Shown here: in pieces, positions 42,182 through 53,519 of the stretch
How the letters are laid out: each line of letters starts with the position of its first letter
Position numbering within the stretch: the stretch's first letter is position 1
Assembly (NCBI GenBank): GCA_030144725.1
Contig: JASKMD010000006.1
Span: forward strand, 6,001,912-6,065,911
Source of the DNA: Haematococcus lacustris
Lineage: Eukaryota; Chlorophyta; Chlorophyceae; Chlamydomonadales; Haematococcaceae
DNA length: 64,000 bases
Reading direction: 5' to 3'
Notes under the pieces: model-generated
What the model saw: the letters and a program-made list of their open reading frames with translations, nothing else
What the model was told of the DNA's origin: nothing
Database searches by the model: none
Program-made: the position numbers and the translations under genes

Positions 42182-42943
42182 GACTCCAGAGGAGCGAAGA
42201 CAGGTGGTCAGTCGCCAAATGGGTATAGGAGCACTTTATGTGACTTGTCACAGGCATTTCGTTATCATAACATCGGTCAAGCAGCCTCACGGCTGACGGC
42301 TTAAGCGGTGTAAGCCACCTATCTATTTCGTTATCATAACATCACGTAGCTGGCGGCGCCCTGTGCATTACCATCCTAGTAGACATTCCCAGGCACAGCA
42401 TCAGGCTGCCCATCGATGGATCCTTCAGTTCAACTTGATGGTAGGATCATCCCGAGATCCACGCTCCAGACCTCTGCTAAAACACAGGACCTGACGAGGT
42501 TCCCGGAGTACACCAGGTGTGCACCTCTCCCATGAAGCCTTGCTGCACTTTACCTACTCCACAAACCTGGAAAGGGAACACAGCATGTCACGGTTGGGTG
42601 AGTGTGTAGAGGTGACCGCACTCATAGGGCACACCCAGACCATACTAACACCGAGTACAACCTGGTCTGACAATACCTCTCTATTCTATTTTCATCTTCT
42701 TTATGCATGTTGTATAATCCATGCTTTACAACCCAGCTTTGTGCCCATGCCTCGATAATGACAAGGTCTGGCCTGGCAGCTGACCTGGCACACACAAACA
42801 ATGCATGCCTGGCGTCACCCTTAACCTGACCCGTGTCTTCAATGCCTTCCAACCGCACCCTGCATTAATGTATGATGATCAATATGAACCTATCCTGTGT
42901 TGCTGCAATGCATGCTAACAATAACAATGGAGTTGGGTGCTTC
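42182..42943. other. Rab5 3' UTR and DUF1997 promoter region
   Basis: This is the spacer between two co-directional minus-strand genes. A minus-strand TGTAA (TTACA at 42726-42730) about 215 bases after the Rab5 stop is a candidate poly(A) signal. A short direct repeat containing ATTTCGTTATCATAACATC occurs twice near 42257-42342. No coding sequence is supported. Confidence 0.5.
42726..42730 (-). terminator. TGTAA poly(A) signal candidate for Rab5
   Basis: TGTAA on the minus strand about 215 bases past the Rab5 stop codon; motif and distance only. Confidence 0.4.
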
Positions 42944-43942
42944 CTAACAGCAGCCAACCTTTGCCGCTGCAGGGGGCTGGCTGGCAGCTGACAGCGCAAT
43001 GCTCCCTTGCTGCCCTGACTGTCCACCCGGCCCAGCAGCACTCGACTGCACGCGTGGAAGCTTGCGAGCTATGTCCATGAACAGCTCGCTGACATTTGCA
43101 GCTGTCTTGGCAGATGTCTCCAGGAAAAACAGGTTGTTCTCTGCAGCGTAGGCAGCTGCCTCCTCACTGCTCACTGCCCTCTGCTCCTCCAGGTCTGCCT
43201 TGTTGCCTGGGCCACACACAGCATGCCACAGAGCAGGACCTGTGTGGATTGAACACCTCCAGCTGCACCTGGTGCCAGCTGGTACTGCTTGCTCAGTCTC
43301 GCACCTGCCAGTGCCATGATAAGGTTGGGATTCCCTTGTCGCTGCAGCTCTTTGACCCAGGACTTTGCGCGTGTTAAGGACTCAGTGCTGGTGATGTCAT
43401 ACACAATCACGGCTGCCATGGCTCCCCTGCAACTCAAACAGGGGTTGAGCTGGCAGGCCTGTACCAAAAGGTCAAGACCACAGGCTGTTGAGCTCAGCAC
43501 CCATCCAACACCTGTAGTACATTGGTGCAAGGCTGTGGTACCGTTCCTGGCCAGCTGTGTCCCTGCAGAAAGCGTCAACCAGGGTTTGCTGAACTGTGAC
43601 AGCGGCTGCAGGTCCCGCTGCACACCCTACTAACCAAATCTCGAACTTCACATTCAGCTCAGGAATAGTTTTTGTCAAAAACGCAGCTCCGACCGTGGAA
43701 GCCTGCGACACGCCAGCGCACGAGGTAAGCTGGGAATGTGTATCCGTTGCGTGCCGAGAGGCTACACTGGAAGCCCATATGCTGTTATGCGCTCAGGAAT
43801 GGGAAGAGCCCTGGAAGAACCTGTCACGCACCTGGTAGTCGAAGAACTGGCCTTTGACGTAGCGCAGTACCAGGCTGCTCTTGCCACTACCCATCTCCCC
43901 GAGCAAGACCAGTTTCGCGACAGTCTGCTGCTGCACTTCCAT
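42944..43942 (-). CDS. Rab5-type small GTPase
   Basis: Controls early endosome fusion and traffic by cycling between GTP and GDP forms on membranes. Five exons: 43942-43832, 43702-43635, 43562-43512, 43426-43305 and 43206-42944; 615 bp, 204 residues, with all phases consistent. The start is ATG 43942 ([20 protein letters not shown]). The nucleotide-binding motifs are G1 GEMGSGKS, switch I with [13 protein letters not shown]3 [21 protein letters not shown]4 NKAD and G5 ETSAK. The region [20 protein letters not shown] and [12 protein letters not shown] is typical of Rab5/RHA1/ARA7. The C-terminus is KVGCC, a double-cysteine geranylgeranylation site, as in conventional (not ARA6-like myristoylated) Rab5. 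All key residues are present and the gene appears functional. A plain start with a short N-terminus fits the family length of about 200 residues. Confidence 0.93.
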
Positions 43943-44271
43943 TTATCTGCTCGTAAAAACGCTTGGCTGTTTGGCTTGACAGCGCGACGCTTTGGCGATG
44001 TCGAGGCGAAGAGCCACAAATCGATCATGTGGCATGGTGTCATGGCATGCAGCGTGTCTGATACCTACAACCCCTCCCACTCCTCCCAACCATAGAGAGT
44101 TCAGACGCGGCGTGCAGTCATAGCGTTCAGACACAGGGTACAATCAAAGCGTAATCAAGCACAGGTTACGTGCTCTGGTGTTTGGCCGGGGTGGGAGAAA
44201 GGTAGAAGGGTAAGCCCCCAAGCTGAAGGAGATAAACAGGCCCCAACTGACAATTAAGCCAACAATAGACT

Positions 44272-44380
44272 GCCCCTACCCCTACCCCTGCCCCTGCCCC
44301 TGCCCCTGCCCCTGCCCCTGCCCCTGCCCCTGCCCCTGCCCCTGCCCCTGCCCCTGCCCCTGCCCCTGCCCCTGCCCCTG
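44272..44380. repeat. (CCCCTG)n / (CCCCTA)n array, left remnant
   Basis: About 18 units, the first few CCCCTA, ending directly at the LTR of the third chromovirus. The same repeat resumes beyond the element's other LTR at 50636, so the element sits inside this array. Confidence 0.95.
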
Positions 44381-44381
44381 C

Positions 44382-44815
44382 TGTAACGGAGCTGAGACCA
44401 GGGAGCCTGTGAGGGCGGGAGAGCGAGACAGGACCCGGGGTCAGATAGAGTTCTGAGCCAAGGTTACAACATAGCAGAGATGACCAACAGAGCACGGCTT
44501 ACCTGTGAGGGCGGGAGAACGAGACAGGACCCGGGGTCAGATAGAGTTCTGAGCCAAGGTGCCTGTCTCTGCCCTCACAGAGCCTTAAGTACTCAAAACC
44601 ATTCACATTCTTAGTCATCCACGTGTAAAGGGAAAAGGTGTACGTAAACTGTGAACTTCTGTGCTCGGTGCATCCGCCTAGGTTCGGAGCACCTTGCACA
44701 GAGAACAACAGAAGCATCCACTGTAAGAAAAGAACAAGTACTCAGTTCGCTAAAGATCAGACATGCAAGTCAGTTTAAAAGATGCAAGCCGCCCATGCTG
44801 CGCAGGTCCACTACA
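44382..44815 (-). repeat. 3' LTR of third chromovirus
   Basis: 434 bp, TGTAACGGAGCTGAGACC ... GGTCCACTACA. No GGTTCGANTCC motif, unlike the LTRs of the other two gypsy families here. Confidence 0.95.
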
Positions 44816-44828
44816 TTCACCCCCCCTG
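44816..44828 (-). other. Polypurine tract of third chromovirus
   Basis: Minus-strand AGGGGGGG(G)TGAA abuts the 3' LTR; it is mostly G with one T near the LTR. Confidence 0.65.
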
Positions 44829-44856
44829 GAAAAAAGATGTTTAGCCTCTAAACATG

Positions 44857-47800
44857 CTACCTGCGCTTCTTGGGAGCCTTAGCTTGCTTGCACTGATGAC
44901 AACGAGGCACAGAACGAAGTGGGGGTGACAGGCACGTGATGTGAAAACCCTTGTCGCATTGATCACAAAGCAACATTGGAGGCCGCGGTGAACGGCTGGC
45001 GCAGACTTGGCAGGCAGGGTCGTCGTCAACTGGGGCATGGTGGCGGGCGGTGTAATCCCGGATTAAGGCGGCGACCGCGTCCTGCTGCGCGAGTGCTGGG
45101 CCCCACTCCCAGGAGTTGAAGGAGTCGTCGTAGCCAGCCCACTTGATGAGGTACTGAAAGGCGTGCTGCGCGTCGTTCCAGCGACGACCCAGGATGGCTT
45201 CCACCGTGAAGTAAGCCTCGCCGTCGATGATCACGGGCGAAGGCTGAAGCTCCACGGCGCGCTCAGGGAAAGAGGAGGAGGAAAGATAGGGCCGTAGGCG
45301 GCTGATGTGGAAGGTGGGGAGGATACGCATGGAGGAAGGAAGGTCGAGCTTGTAGGAGACTGGGGAGTGCTTGGCCAGGACCTTGAAAGGCCCCACAAAG
45401 CGAGGCTGGAGCTTGGCGCTGTTGACAGCAGTCTGCAGGTTCAGGTTGGCACAGCTGAGCAGCACCAGATCACCGACCTCAAACTCCTCATGGCGGCGGT
45501 GCTGGTCAGCATGCAGCTTCTGGGTGTCAATGGAGCGCTGCAGGGCTGAGCGGGCGGCGGTAAGGTTGTTGCGCATGGAGGTGACGAAGTCCTCAGCTGC
45601 CTGGCTGGGCACAAGGGTGGGAGGGGGGAGCAAGAGGGCAGAGGGTGTGGTGGGGTGTTGGCCGTAGTTGAGGTAGAAGGGGGTGAAGCCGGTGCCAACG
45701 TGCTCAGAGCTGTTGTAGGCAAACTCCACGGCTGCAAGGTGCTGGTCCCAGTCAGTCTTGTGGTCGTTGACGTAGGGCCGCAGCATGTCCTCCACGGTGC
45801 GGTTGGCTCGTTCTGTCTGGCCGTCGGTCTGGGGGTGGTAGGCAGAGGAGAGGAGGAGCCGGGTGCCGGTGAGGTGGAAGAGGGAGGTCCAGAAGTCGGA
45901 AGTGAACTTAGGGTCACGGTCAGAGATGATGGCCTCCGGCAGGCCGTGGTGCTTGAAGATGTGGTCAAAGAAGAGGCGGGCGGTGTCCTGGGCGGTGGCG
46001 GTGGTGGTGGTGGGGATGAGGTGGATCATCTTGCTGAGCTTGTCGACGATGGTGAAGATCATGGTGTGGCCGCGGGGAGTAGCTGGAAGGGGCCCAATGA
46101 AGTCCATGCTGACCTGCTGCCAATTGCGGGAGGGGATGGGGAGGGGCTGTAGCAGGCCAGGGGGCAGCTGGTTAGTGGCCTTGTTGCGCTGGCACTTGTC
46201 GCATGTGCGCACGTACTCCTGGACGGTCTTGTGCATCTGCGGCCAATAGAAGTGACGCTGCAACCGCTCCAGAGTCTTGGCACGCCCTAGGTGGGCAGCG
46301 GTGTGGGCGTCATGAGCTTCATGCAACAGCTGGGCGCGGAGAGGGGAGGAGGGGATGTAGAGGCGGGGAGGGGTGGAGGTGGTGTAGAGGCGGCCTTCAA
46401 TGACCTGCAGGTGGGTAGGGCTGGAGGGTGAAGGGGGGGAGAGGACCTGGGACAGGGCTGCTTGGTAGGCCGGGTCCTCGGGCGCATGGCGGTCAAAGGT
46501 GGAGAAGAAGGAGGGGTCAGGGTCAACGATGGAGAGGGCGGTGAGTTGGTGGTCAGGGCGACGGGAGAGGGCGTCCGGCACGGTGTGGTGCTTGCCAGCC
46601 TTGTGCACAAAGGTGATGTCGAACTCCGCAAGGCGCTGGGTCCACCGCATCTGGCGCCCGGTGAGGTTGGACTGGGTGAGCACATGGGTGGTGGCGCTGT
46701 TGTCAGTCTCCACAATGAAGGGACGACCCAGTAGGTAGTGGCGCCAGGTGGTGAGGGCATGGAGCACAGCCAGGAGCTCACGCTCATGGGCTGGGTAGTT
46801 GACCTGAGCCGGGTTGAGCTTGCGGCTCTCGTAGGCCACCACGTACTCGGCGCCGGAGGAGTCCTGTTGGGTAAGCACGGCACCAATGGCAAAGAGGGAG
46901 GCATCAGTCTTGACAGTGAAGGGAAGGGAGAAGTCAGGGGGACGCACGACGGGGGAGCTGGCCATGGCTGCCTTGATGTCGGCAAAGGCACGCTGCTCAG
47001 CCTCGCCCCAACGCCATGGCTGCTCATCACGCAGCAGGTCGGTGAGAGGGAGAACACGGTGGGCATGGTGGTGTAGGAGACGCCGGTAGTAGTTGGCGGT
47101 GCCGAGGAACGACCGTAGCTGGTGCTTGTCCTGTGGGGCAGGCCAGTCCAGCACAGCCTTGACCTTGGTGGGGTCTGGCTGGATGCCGGCGGCGGAGACG
47201 ATGTGGCCGAGGAAGTCCACGGTGTCCAGCCAGAATGCGCACTTGGTCAGGTTAGCGCACAGTTGGTGTTGCCGCAAGAGGGAGAGGGTAAGGTGGAGGT
47301 GGCGCTCGTGGTCAGCGGCTGACTTGGAGAACACAAGGATGTCGTCCAGGTAGACAAGCACAAAGTCGTCCAGGTGGGGCTTGAAGACATCGTTCATGAG
47401 CTGCTGGAAGGTGGCTGGGGCATTGCAGAGGCCAAAGGGGAGGACAGTGAACTCATAGTGCCCGTACCGGGTGCGGAAGGCGGTCTTGGGGATGTCCTCC
47501 TCAGCCACCCTGATCTGGTGATACCCAGACCGGAGGTCGATCTTGGAAAAGACCTGGGCACCTGACAGCTGGTCCAGCAGATCATCGATGCGGGGGAGGG
47601 GGTAACGGTTCTTAAGGGTCTGCTGGTTGAGGGCACGGAAGTCCACACAGAGGCGCAGGCTGCCGTCCTTCTTGCGCACAAACAACACAGGGGCAGCAAA
47701 GGGGGAGGTGGATGGCCGGATGAAACCCTTGGCCAGGAGGTCGTCCAACTGCTTCTTCAGCTGGTCCAGCTCTGGCTGCGACATGCGGTAGATGGGACGG

Positions 47801-49272
47801 GGGGAGGGGGCAGGGCCGGTGAGATGGATGGTGTGGTCCACGGAGCGGCGGGGCATGTCCTGGACTGCAGGCAGCTCCTTGGGAAAGACAGAGGGGTATT
47901 GCTGCACCAGTGCTGCCGCCTTGGGGTGGAGAGGGGGTGGATCAGGGGCAGGGGCGGAGGAACAGGGTGAGGTAGAGGGGTTGGGCTGCTGGGTGAGCAG
48001 GGCCATGAAGACCTCATCATGCCGCGCTGCCCGGCGGAAGCGTGGCGCCGACAGCAGGTTTAGCTGATCCGCTTGGAGTGGGGTGAGTGGGGGTGGGGTC
48101 AGGGTGTGGGTGGAGCCGGCGTGATCCAGGCGTACGACGTTGTTGATCCAGTCCACACACGGGTTCTTGGCTGCCAGCCACGGCTTGCCGAGGACGATGT
48201 CAAAGGAAGGGTTAGGGATGTTTGCCATGGAGAGCTGTAAGCGATCGCGGTAGGTACCCATGCGGATGGAGCACGGTGGGAGGGTGTAGGTGGGTAGGGT
48301 AGTGTGTTTGGGGCCTGGGAGGAGGAGGCGACGGGGGGAGAGGGTGGTAGCCAAGTGCAGCCCATTGCGCATGAGGTACTGCTGGCTGACGATGTTCCCG
48401 GTGGCGCCGCTGTCCACCATGAACCTGGCTGGGTGACCAGCAAAGGTGCCATGGAGGATGATCAGCTCTGAAGATGGGCCACTGGCAGACAGGGAAGTGA
48501 GCACGATGGGGGAGGGCGCAGCAGCGGGGGAAGGGGTGGGGGTGGGAGTGGGAGTGGGCGGGGAGGTGCGAAAAGGACAAGGAGCAGGAGGGGGACACAG
48601 AGGGGCAGGGGGAGGAGGTAAGGACCGAGGAGCGAGAGAATCGGCCGGCGGCTGGTCCTGAGCAGCCAGCACGGCAAAGGAGTTGACATGGAGGAAGGCA
48701 GGTGCATCAGCATTGGCACGCTGCAACACAGCTGGGCGGGCTGTCCGGCCAGGCTGGGGAGGGCGAGGAGGGCTGCCACCTAGAGCTGCAGGTAGGGGCA
48801 GGGAGAACCGCACGACCTTACGAGGTCGTCCCGGTGGCGTGGAGCCAGCCACAGAAGGCTGCTTCAGAATGCTGCCAGCAGGTCTAACATGCTGCAGGGA
48901 TAAGGGCATGGATCTGACAACCTGCAGGGAGGGCCGGCCAGCAGTGTCCACCTTACCAGTGTACGGCTGGCAGGTGGAATGCAGACCAGGGTAGGAGGGT
49001 GCAGGGGCAGGGAGGAGGAAGTAAGGTGCGCGGTGGGGACGAGCGCACCGGGGAGGACAAGGAGAGGAGGTGGAAAAGCAGAGGGGCTGGGAGGGGGTGG
49101 TGAGAGGGGGTGGGAGGGGGTGGGAGGGGGTGGTGGGAGGGGGTGGTGGGAGGGTCCGGAAGGCGACGTCTAGCGGCGGTCCCCCTTCCGTGGGCCGCTG
49201 CTGACGTTTGGGCGGGGAGGGCGGATGGGGCAGTCCTTCATGGTGTGCCCCGCCTTGCGGCAGTAGAAGCAC
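44857..49272 (-). CDS. Third chromovirus pol: protease, RT, RNase H, integrase, chromodomain and PHD finger
   Basis: A single open frame of 1471 codons that overlaps the 3' end of gag by about 100 bases in the -1 frame. Protease: [53 protein letters not shown] and [13 protein letters not shown]. RNase [14 protein letters not shown] and [12 protein letters not shown]. Integrase: [18 protein letters not shown] ... [38 protein letters not shown] and [15 protein letters not shown]. Chromodomain: [15 protein letters not shown] and [18 protein letters not shown]. Beyond it the C-terminus has [26 protein letters not shown] and CHQCKQ, the C4-H-C3 spacing of a PHD finger, ending in a basic KKRR tail at 44857. 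PHD fingers read histone H3 tails, so the protein may combine two chromatin readers. All catalytic residues appear intact. Confidence 0.93.
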   Translation of the reverse strand: MLLLPQGGAHHEGLPHPPSPPKRQQRPTEGGPPLDVAFRTLPPPPPTTPSHPLPPPLTTPSQPLCFSTSSPCPPRCARPHRAPYFLLPAPAPSYPGLHSTCQPYTGKVDTAGRPSLQVVRSMPLSLQHVRPAGSILKQPSVAGSTPPGRPRKVVRFSLPLPAALGGSPPRPPQPGRTARPAVLQRANADAPAFLHVNSFAVLAAQDQPPADSLAPRSLPPPPAPLCPPPAPCPFRTSPPTPTPTPTPSPAAAPSPIVLTSLSASGPSSELIILHGTFAGHPARFMVDSGATGNIVSQQYLMRNGLHLATTLSPRRLLLPGPKHTTLPTYTLPPCSIRMGTYRDRLQLSMANIPNPSFDIVLGKPWLAAKNPCVDWINNVVRLDHAGSTHTLTPPPLTPLQADQLNLLSAPRFRRAARHDEVFMALLTQQPNPSTSPCSSAPAPDPPPLHPKAAALVQQYPSVFPKELPAVQDMPRRSVDHTIHLTGPAPSPRPIYRMSQPELDQLKKQLDDLLAKGFIRPSTSPFAAPVLFVRKKDGSLRLCVDFRALNQQTLKNRYPLPRIDDLLDQLSGAQVFSKIDLRSGYHQIRVAEEDIPKTAFRTRYGHYEFTVLPFGLCNAPATFQQLMNDVFKPHLDDFVLVYLDDILVFSKSAADHERHLHLTLSLLRQHQLCANLTKCAFWLDTVDFLGHIVSAAGIQPDPTKVKAVLDWPAPQDKHQLRSFLGTANYYRRLLHHHAHRVLPLTDLLRDEQPWRWGEAEQRAFADIKAAMASSPVVRPPDFSLPFTVKTDASLFAIGAVLTQQDSSGAEYVVAYESRKLNPAQVNYPAHERELLAVLHALTTWRHYLLGRPFIVETDNSATTHVLTQSNLTGRQMRWTQRLAEFDITFVHKAGKHHTVPDALSRRPDHQLTALSIVDPDPSFFSTFDRHAPEDPAYQAALSQVLSPPSPSSPTHLQVIEGRLYTTSTPPRLYIPSSPLRAQLLHEAHDAHTAAHLGRAKTLERLQRHFYWPQMHKTVQEYVRTCDKCQRNKATNQLPPGLLQPLPIPSRNWQQVSMDFIGPLPATPRGHTMIFTIVDKLSKMIHLIPTTTTATAQDTARLFFDHIFKHHGLPEAIISDRDPKFTSDFWTSLFHLTGTRLLLSSAYHPQTDGQTERANRTVEDMLRPYVNDHKTDWDQHLAAVEFAYNSSEHVGTGFTPFYLNYGQHPTTPSALLLPPPTLVPSQAAEDFVTSMRNNLTAARSALQRSIDTQKLHADQHRRHEEFEVGDLVLLSCANLNLQTAVNSAKLQPRFVGPFKVLAKHSPVSYKLDLPSSMRILPTFHISRLRPYLSSSSFPERAVELQPSPVIIDGEAYFTVEAILGRRWNDAQHAFQYLIKWAGYDDSFNSWEWGPALAQQDAVAALIRDYTARHHAPVDDDPACQVCASRSPRPPMLLCDQCDKGFHITCLSPPLRSVPRCHQCKQAKAPKKRR

Positions 49273-50099
49273 GCCTTGCTGTCCCGCAGAGCCGCACGCT
49301 GAGCATCGGAGAGACGAGTGCCACGGCTGCGGCTTGGGCTGGTGTGGAGCATGGCGTCCAGCTCCATGGGCACCGCGGCAGTCTCAGGGCGGGGAGGGCG
49401 GGGAGTGGAGGGAGGGCGATAGGAGGAGCGGGAGGCTGAGGTGGAATAGGAGATGGCGTCCACCCGATCCGCGATGGTGGAGGCTTCGGAGAAAGAGGTT
49501 GGCTCGCGCAGCTCCAGCTCACGCCGCACTGAGGGCTTGAGGCCCCGGATGAACCGGTCGAGCTGTTCGGCGGGCGAGAGGTCCGTGACCTACAGGCAGA
49601 GCGCTGTGAACTCGCCAAGGTACCGCCGCACGGAGCTCGTTTGGGTGAGAGCTGCCAAGCGGTCCCTTGCATGGCGCAGCCGGTTGACAGGCGCGAACTG
49701 CCGCTCGAAGGCAGCGACAAAGCACGTCCAGGAGGTGAAAGAGCTGACGCTGCTGCGGTACCACAGGAGAGCATGGCCGGAGAGGAGGGTGGCGACGTAG
49801 ACGATCCGTTGGGCGTCCGTCAGCTCGGAGATTGTGAAAAAGAGATCCACTGCGAATAGCCAAGCCGCCACGTCCGTGGTACGGCTTCCAGAGAAAGTGG
49901 CGGGTGGATTGGCACGGGGCATACGCTGCTGTGGGGCAGGAGCGGGAGTAGGAGGAGGAGCAGGAGCAGGAGCAGGCGCGGGCGCCGCCGGAGTGGTTTG
50001 CTGCAGGGACAGTTGCGCGAGCTGCTGTTCCAGCCGCTGGATTGTGGCCTGCTGCTCCGAAAATACGCGTTGCATCTGAGCGATCTCTTCCGCGTTCAT
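49170..50099 (-). CDS. Third chromovirus gag, with an in-frame TAG
   Basis: Starts at ATG 50099 ([20 protein letters not shown]) with a short coiled coil. A capsid region follows ([20 protein letters not shown] ... [20 protein letters not shown]). A TAG at 49590-49592 interrupts it between FTALCL and [20 protein letters not shown]; a CAG-to-TAG change would explain it, as the same frame continues normally. A CCHC knuckle, [14 protein letters not shown], is near 49240-49281. It ends at 49170 inside the start of pol. The geometry implies a -1 shift to make gag-pol, unlike the in-frame arrangement of the other two families. As it stands this copy needs suppression of the TAG to make full-length gag. 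Confidence 0.82.
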
Positions 50100-50202
50100 G
50101 GCGGCGCGGGACTAGCGGTGAGAATGCGGAGTGGGAGAGAGGAACGGTGGAGTGGGAGAGACGAGGGAAGAGCACTGCGGTTCCCGAGAGAGAAGGCACC
50201 AA

Positions 50203-50635
50203 TGTAACGGAGCTGAGACCAGGGAGCCTGTGAGGGCGGGAGAGCGAGACAGGACCCGGGGTCAGATAGAGTTCTGAGCCAAGGTTACAACATAGCAGAG
50301 ATGACCAACAGAGCACGGCTTACCTGTGAGGGCGGGAGAACGAGACAGGACCCGGGGTCAGATAGAGTTCTGAGCCAAGGTGCCTGTCTCTGCCCTCACA
50401 GAGCCTTAAGTACTCAAAACCATTCACATTCTTAGTCATCCACGTGTAAAGGGAAAAGGTGTACGTAAACTGTGAACTTCTGTGCTCGGTGCATCCGCCT
50501 AGGTTCGGAGCACCTTGCACAGAGAACAACAGAAGCATCCACTGTAAGAAAAGAACAAGTACTCAGTTCGCTAAAGATCAGACATGCAAGTCAGTTTAAA
50601 AGATGCAAGCCGCCCATGCTGCGCATGTCCACTAC
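50203..50635 (-). repeat. 5' LTR of third chromovirus
   Basis: 433 bp; its outer end reads GTCCACTAC and merges straight into CCCTG satellite units, one base short of the other LTR's CTACA end. Confidence 0.93.
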
Positions 50636-52346
50636 CCCTGCCCCTGCCCCTGCCCCTGCCCCTGCCCCTGCCCCTGCCCCTGCCCCTGCCCCTGCCCCTG
50701 CCCCTGCCCCTGCCCCTGCCCCTGCCCCTGCCCCTGCCCCTGCCCCTGCCCCTGCCCCTGCCCCTGCCCCTGCCCCTGCCCCTGCCCCTGCCCCTGCCCC
50801 TGCCCCTGCCCCTGCCCCTGCCCCTGCCCCTGCCCCTGCCCCTGCCCCTGCCCCTGCCCCTGCCCCTGCCCCTGCCCCTGCCCCTGCCCCTGCCCCTGCC
50901 CCTGCCCCTGCCCCTGCCCCTGCCCCTGCCCCTGCCCCTGCCCCTGCCCCTGCCCCTGCCCCTGCCCCTGCCCCTGCCCCTGCCCCTGCCCCTGCCCCTG
51001 CCCCTGCCCCTGCCCCTGCCCCTGCCCCTGCCCCTGCCCCTGCCCCTGCCCCTGCCCCTGCCCCTGCCCCTGCCCCTGCCCCTGCCCCTGCCCCTGCCCC
51101 TGCCCCTGCCCCTGCCCCTGCCCCTGCCCCTGCCCCTGCCCCTGCCCCTGCCCCTGCCCCTGCCCCTGCCCCTGCCCCTGCCCCTGCCCCTGCCCCTGCC
51201 CCTGCCCCTGCCCCTGCCCCTGCCCCTGCCCCTGCCCCTGCCCCTGCCCCTGCCCCTGCCCCTGCCCCTGCCCCTGCCCCTGCCCCTGCCCCTGCCCCTG
51301 CCCCTGCCCCTGCCCCTGCCCCTGCCCCTGCCCCTGCCCCTGCCCCTGCCCCTGCCCCTGCCCCTGCCCCTGCCCCTGCCCCTGCCCCTGCCCCTGCCCC
51401 TGCCCCTGCCCCTGCCCCTGCCCCTGCCCCTGCCCCTGCCCCTGCCCCTGCCCCTGCCCCTGCCCCTGCCCCTGCCCCTGCCCCTGCCCCTGCCCCTGCC
51501 CCTGCCCCTGCCCCTGCCCCTGCCCCTGCCCCTGCCCCTGCCCCTGCCCCTGCCCCTGCCCCTGCCCCTGCCCCTGCCCCTGCCCCTGCCCCTGCCCCTG
51601 CCCCTGCCCCTGCCCCTGCCCCTGCCCCTGCCCCTGCCCCTGCCCCTGCCCCTGCCCCTGCCCCTGCCCCTGCCCCTGCCCCTGCCCCTGCCCCTGCCCC
51701 TGCCCCTGCCCCTGCCCCTGCCCCTGCCCCTGCCCCTGCCCCTGCCCCTGCCCCTGCCCCTGCCCCTGCCCCTGCCCCTGCCCCTGCCCCTGCCCCTGCC
51801 CCTGCCCCTGCCCCTGCCCCTGCCCCTGCCCCTGCCCCTGCCCCTGCCCCTGCCCCTGCCCCTGCCCCTGCCCCTGCCCCTGCCCCTGCCCCTGCCCCTG
51901 CCCCTGCCCCTGCCCCTGCCCCTGCCCCTGCCCCTGCCCCTGCCCCTGCCCCTGCCCCTGCCCCTGCCCCTGCCCCTGCCCCTGCCCCTGCCCCTGCCCC
52001 TGCCCCTGCCCCTGCCCCTGCCCCTGCCCCTGCCCCTGCCCCTGCCCCTGCCCCTGCCCCTGCCCCTGCCCCTGCCCCTGCCCCTGCCCCTGCCCCTGCC
52101 CCTGCCCCTGCCCCTGCCCCTGCCCCTGCCCCTGCCCCTGCCCCTGCCCCTGCCCCTGCCCCTGCCCCTGCCCCTGCCCCTGCCCCTGCCCCTGCCCCTG
52201 CCCCTGCCCCTGCCCCTGCCCCTGCCCCTGCCCCTGCCCCTGCCCCTGCCCCTGCCCCTGCCCCTGCCCCTGCCCCTGCCCCTGCCCCTGCCCCTGCCCC
52301 TGCCCCTGCCCCTGCCCCTGCCCCTGCCCCTGCCCCTGCCCCCACC
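50636..52346. repeat. (CCCCTG)n array, about 285 nearly perfect units
   Basis: A 1.7-kb hexanucleotide array with almost no variants. It is open in nearly every frame (alternating Pro-Ala, Leu-Pro, Pro-Cys, Arg-Gly, Gly-Ala), which explains the giant apparent ORFs here. A short (GGGCAA)n run follows at about 52362-52395. Confidence 0.97.
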
Positions 52347-52410
52347 CAAAGGCGAAGGCAAGGGCAAGGGCAAGGGCAAGGGCAAGGGCAAGGGCGGGGC
52401 AAGGGTCCTA

Positions 52411-53519
52411 GGGTGCCAGCCTGCCCCGCACCCTTCATCCTCACCTCCAATGCTAGGTTAGGTACTCTCTTCATCGCGATAGATAGCAGGGTCTTGCATG
52501 GGGTGTGCAGTCAGCTAGGCCTGACTGCGGCCACAGTGGCAGCCTTTGAGGCCAAGCAAGCTGCTCATAGTCATTGGACTACACCCCCCCCCCCCCTTAG
52601 CAGCCCAGTAGCAGGCCCCCCCCTTAGCAGCCCAGTAGCAGGCCCCCCCCTTAGCAGCCCAGTAGCAGGCCCCTTTGGCAGCAGCCCAGCAGCAGGCCCC
52701 TCTGACAGCAGCAGCAGCCACAATCGCCCTCCAGCTGACATAGGCAGCGGCCTGGCTGACAAGTGGGCGTTTCAGTTTGACCCAGCCACCCAGATGGGCA
52801 TGCGGTTTGACCCCGGCGCTATCTAGGCAGTCAGCGCAGCCTTGGGGGTGTGGACTGAGGATGGCTGCATGAAAAGCTCCCACAACAGCAAGCTGACCAG
52901 GAGCCAGGTGCAGCATGACAGCGCCCTGATCCAGGCTCGCCGCAACACTCAGCAGTGGAATGAGAACATTAAGCTCGATCTGCAGCACCTGGCAGCAGCC
53001 ACCCCAGCAGTCACCTCCCAGGTGGCCATCCATAGGCATGTGGCCGTCACCCTTGCCACCTGGGATGCAGTGTGGGGGGAGTACCTGCATCCCCAGTGGA
53101 CAGAGCGAAGGATAAGACTGTACGGCGTGCAGGAGAAGGTCCTGAAGCGCTACTTCAAGAAGGTGGGAGTGCCAAGGGTAGGGGGGAGGGGCAGGGCCAG
53201 ATGCTGATGACCGCCCTACATGTGACCTGCTAGGTGCCATGTCCCCAATCCTTTCAAGGATGTCATGCGCATTGTGTGCATTGTGTGCCATGCAGCTGGA
53301 GGAGGAGGCAGCCATGGTGTCCCAACAGCGGTGGGGACCCGCAAGCAGCTGGTGGTGTTCCTGCGGGCAGGGGAGAGCAAGTGGCGCCCACTGGAGCTGT
53401 GCAGGTGGCAACACCGAGGAGCGGCTCCTGCCAAGGGCGAGGAGTACCCAGCATTGGGCTTCAAGAAGCTGCAAGACAGAGCACTCAAGGCCCAAGCCCA
53501 GCTGCCTGTAGCACAGTAG
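52411..53519 (+). pseudogene. Fanzor-like (TnpB-related) relic with internal deletion
   Basis: The blocks match, from my knowledge of chlorophycean Fanzor/OrfB-like proteins, an N-terminal part VCSQLGLTAATVAAFEAK and MGMRFDPGAI-stop-AVSAALGVWTED. These are followed by VTLATWDAVWGEYLHPQW, RIRLYGVQEKVLKRYFKK and a 133-bp intron (53163-53295). LEEEAAMVSQQRWG and RKQLVVF come next, and the C-terminal tail is RAGESKWRPLELCRWQHRGA with KGEEYPALGFKKLQDRA, ending AQ-stop at 53517-53519. Breaks: TAG at 52824-52826 in place of an expected CAG; a one-base loss near 53336 shifting the frame before RKQLVVF; and a large deletion joining RKQLVVF directly to the tail. That deletion removes the RuvC-II/III and zinc-ribbon regions. 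In the intact family this is a transposon-encoded RNA-guided DNA nuclease; this copy cannot be active. No guide-RNA end or transposon terminus was identified. Confidence 0.6.

Larger units (their letters stand above)
44382..50635 (-). mobile_element. Third Ty3/gypsy chromovirus, inserted in a (CCCCTG)n satellite
   Basis: LTRs of about 434 bp (44382-44815 and 50203-50635) are almost identical; the differences seen are CGCAGGTCC versus CGCATGTCC and loss of the last A at the right end. Minus-strand order: 5' LTR, primer-binding site (50183-50201, TGGTGCCTTCTCTCTCGGG), gag, pol, a G-rich purine tract (44816-44828) and 3' LTR. Each LTR contains an internal duplication of roughly 57 bp (GAGGGCGGGAGA ... 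GAGCCAAGGT). The target-site duplication cannot be told apart from the surrounding repeat. Gag has one in-frame stop; pol is open throughout. Confidence 0.93.

Noticed and set aside
50472..52474. Pro-Ala, Leu-Pro, Pro-Cys, Arg-Gly and Gly-Ala proteins of about 600 residues
   Set aside because: All are frames of one perfect hexanucleotide array; only the short part after 52411 has real protein similarity.
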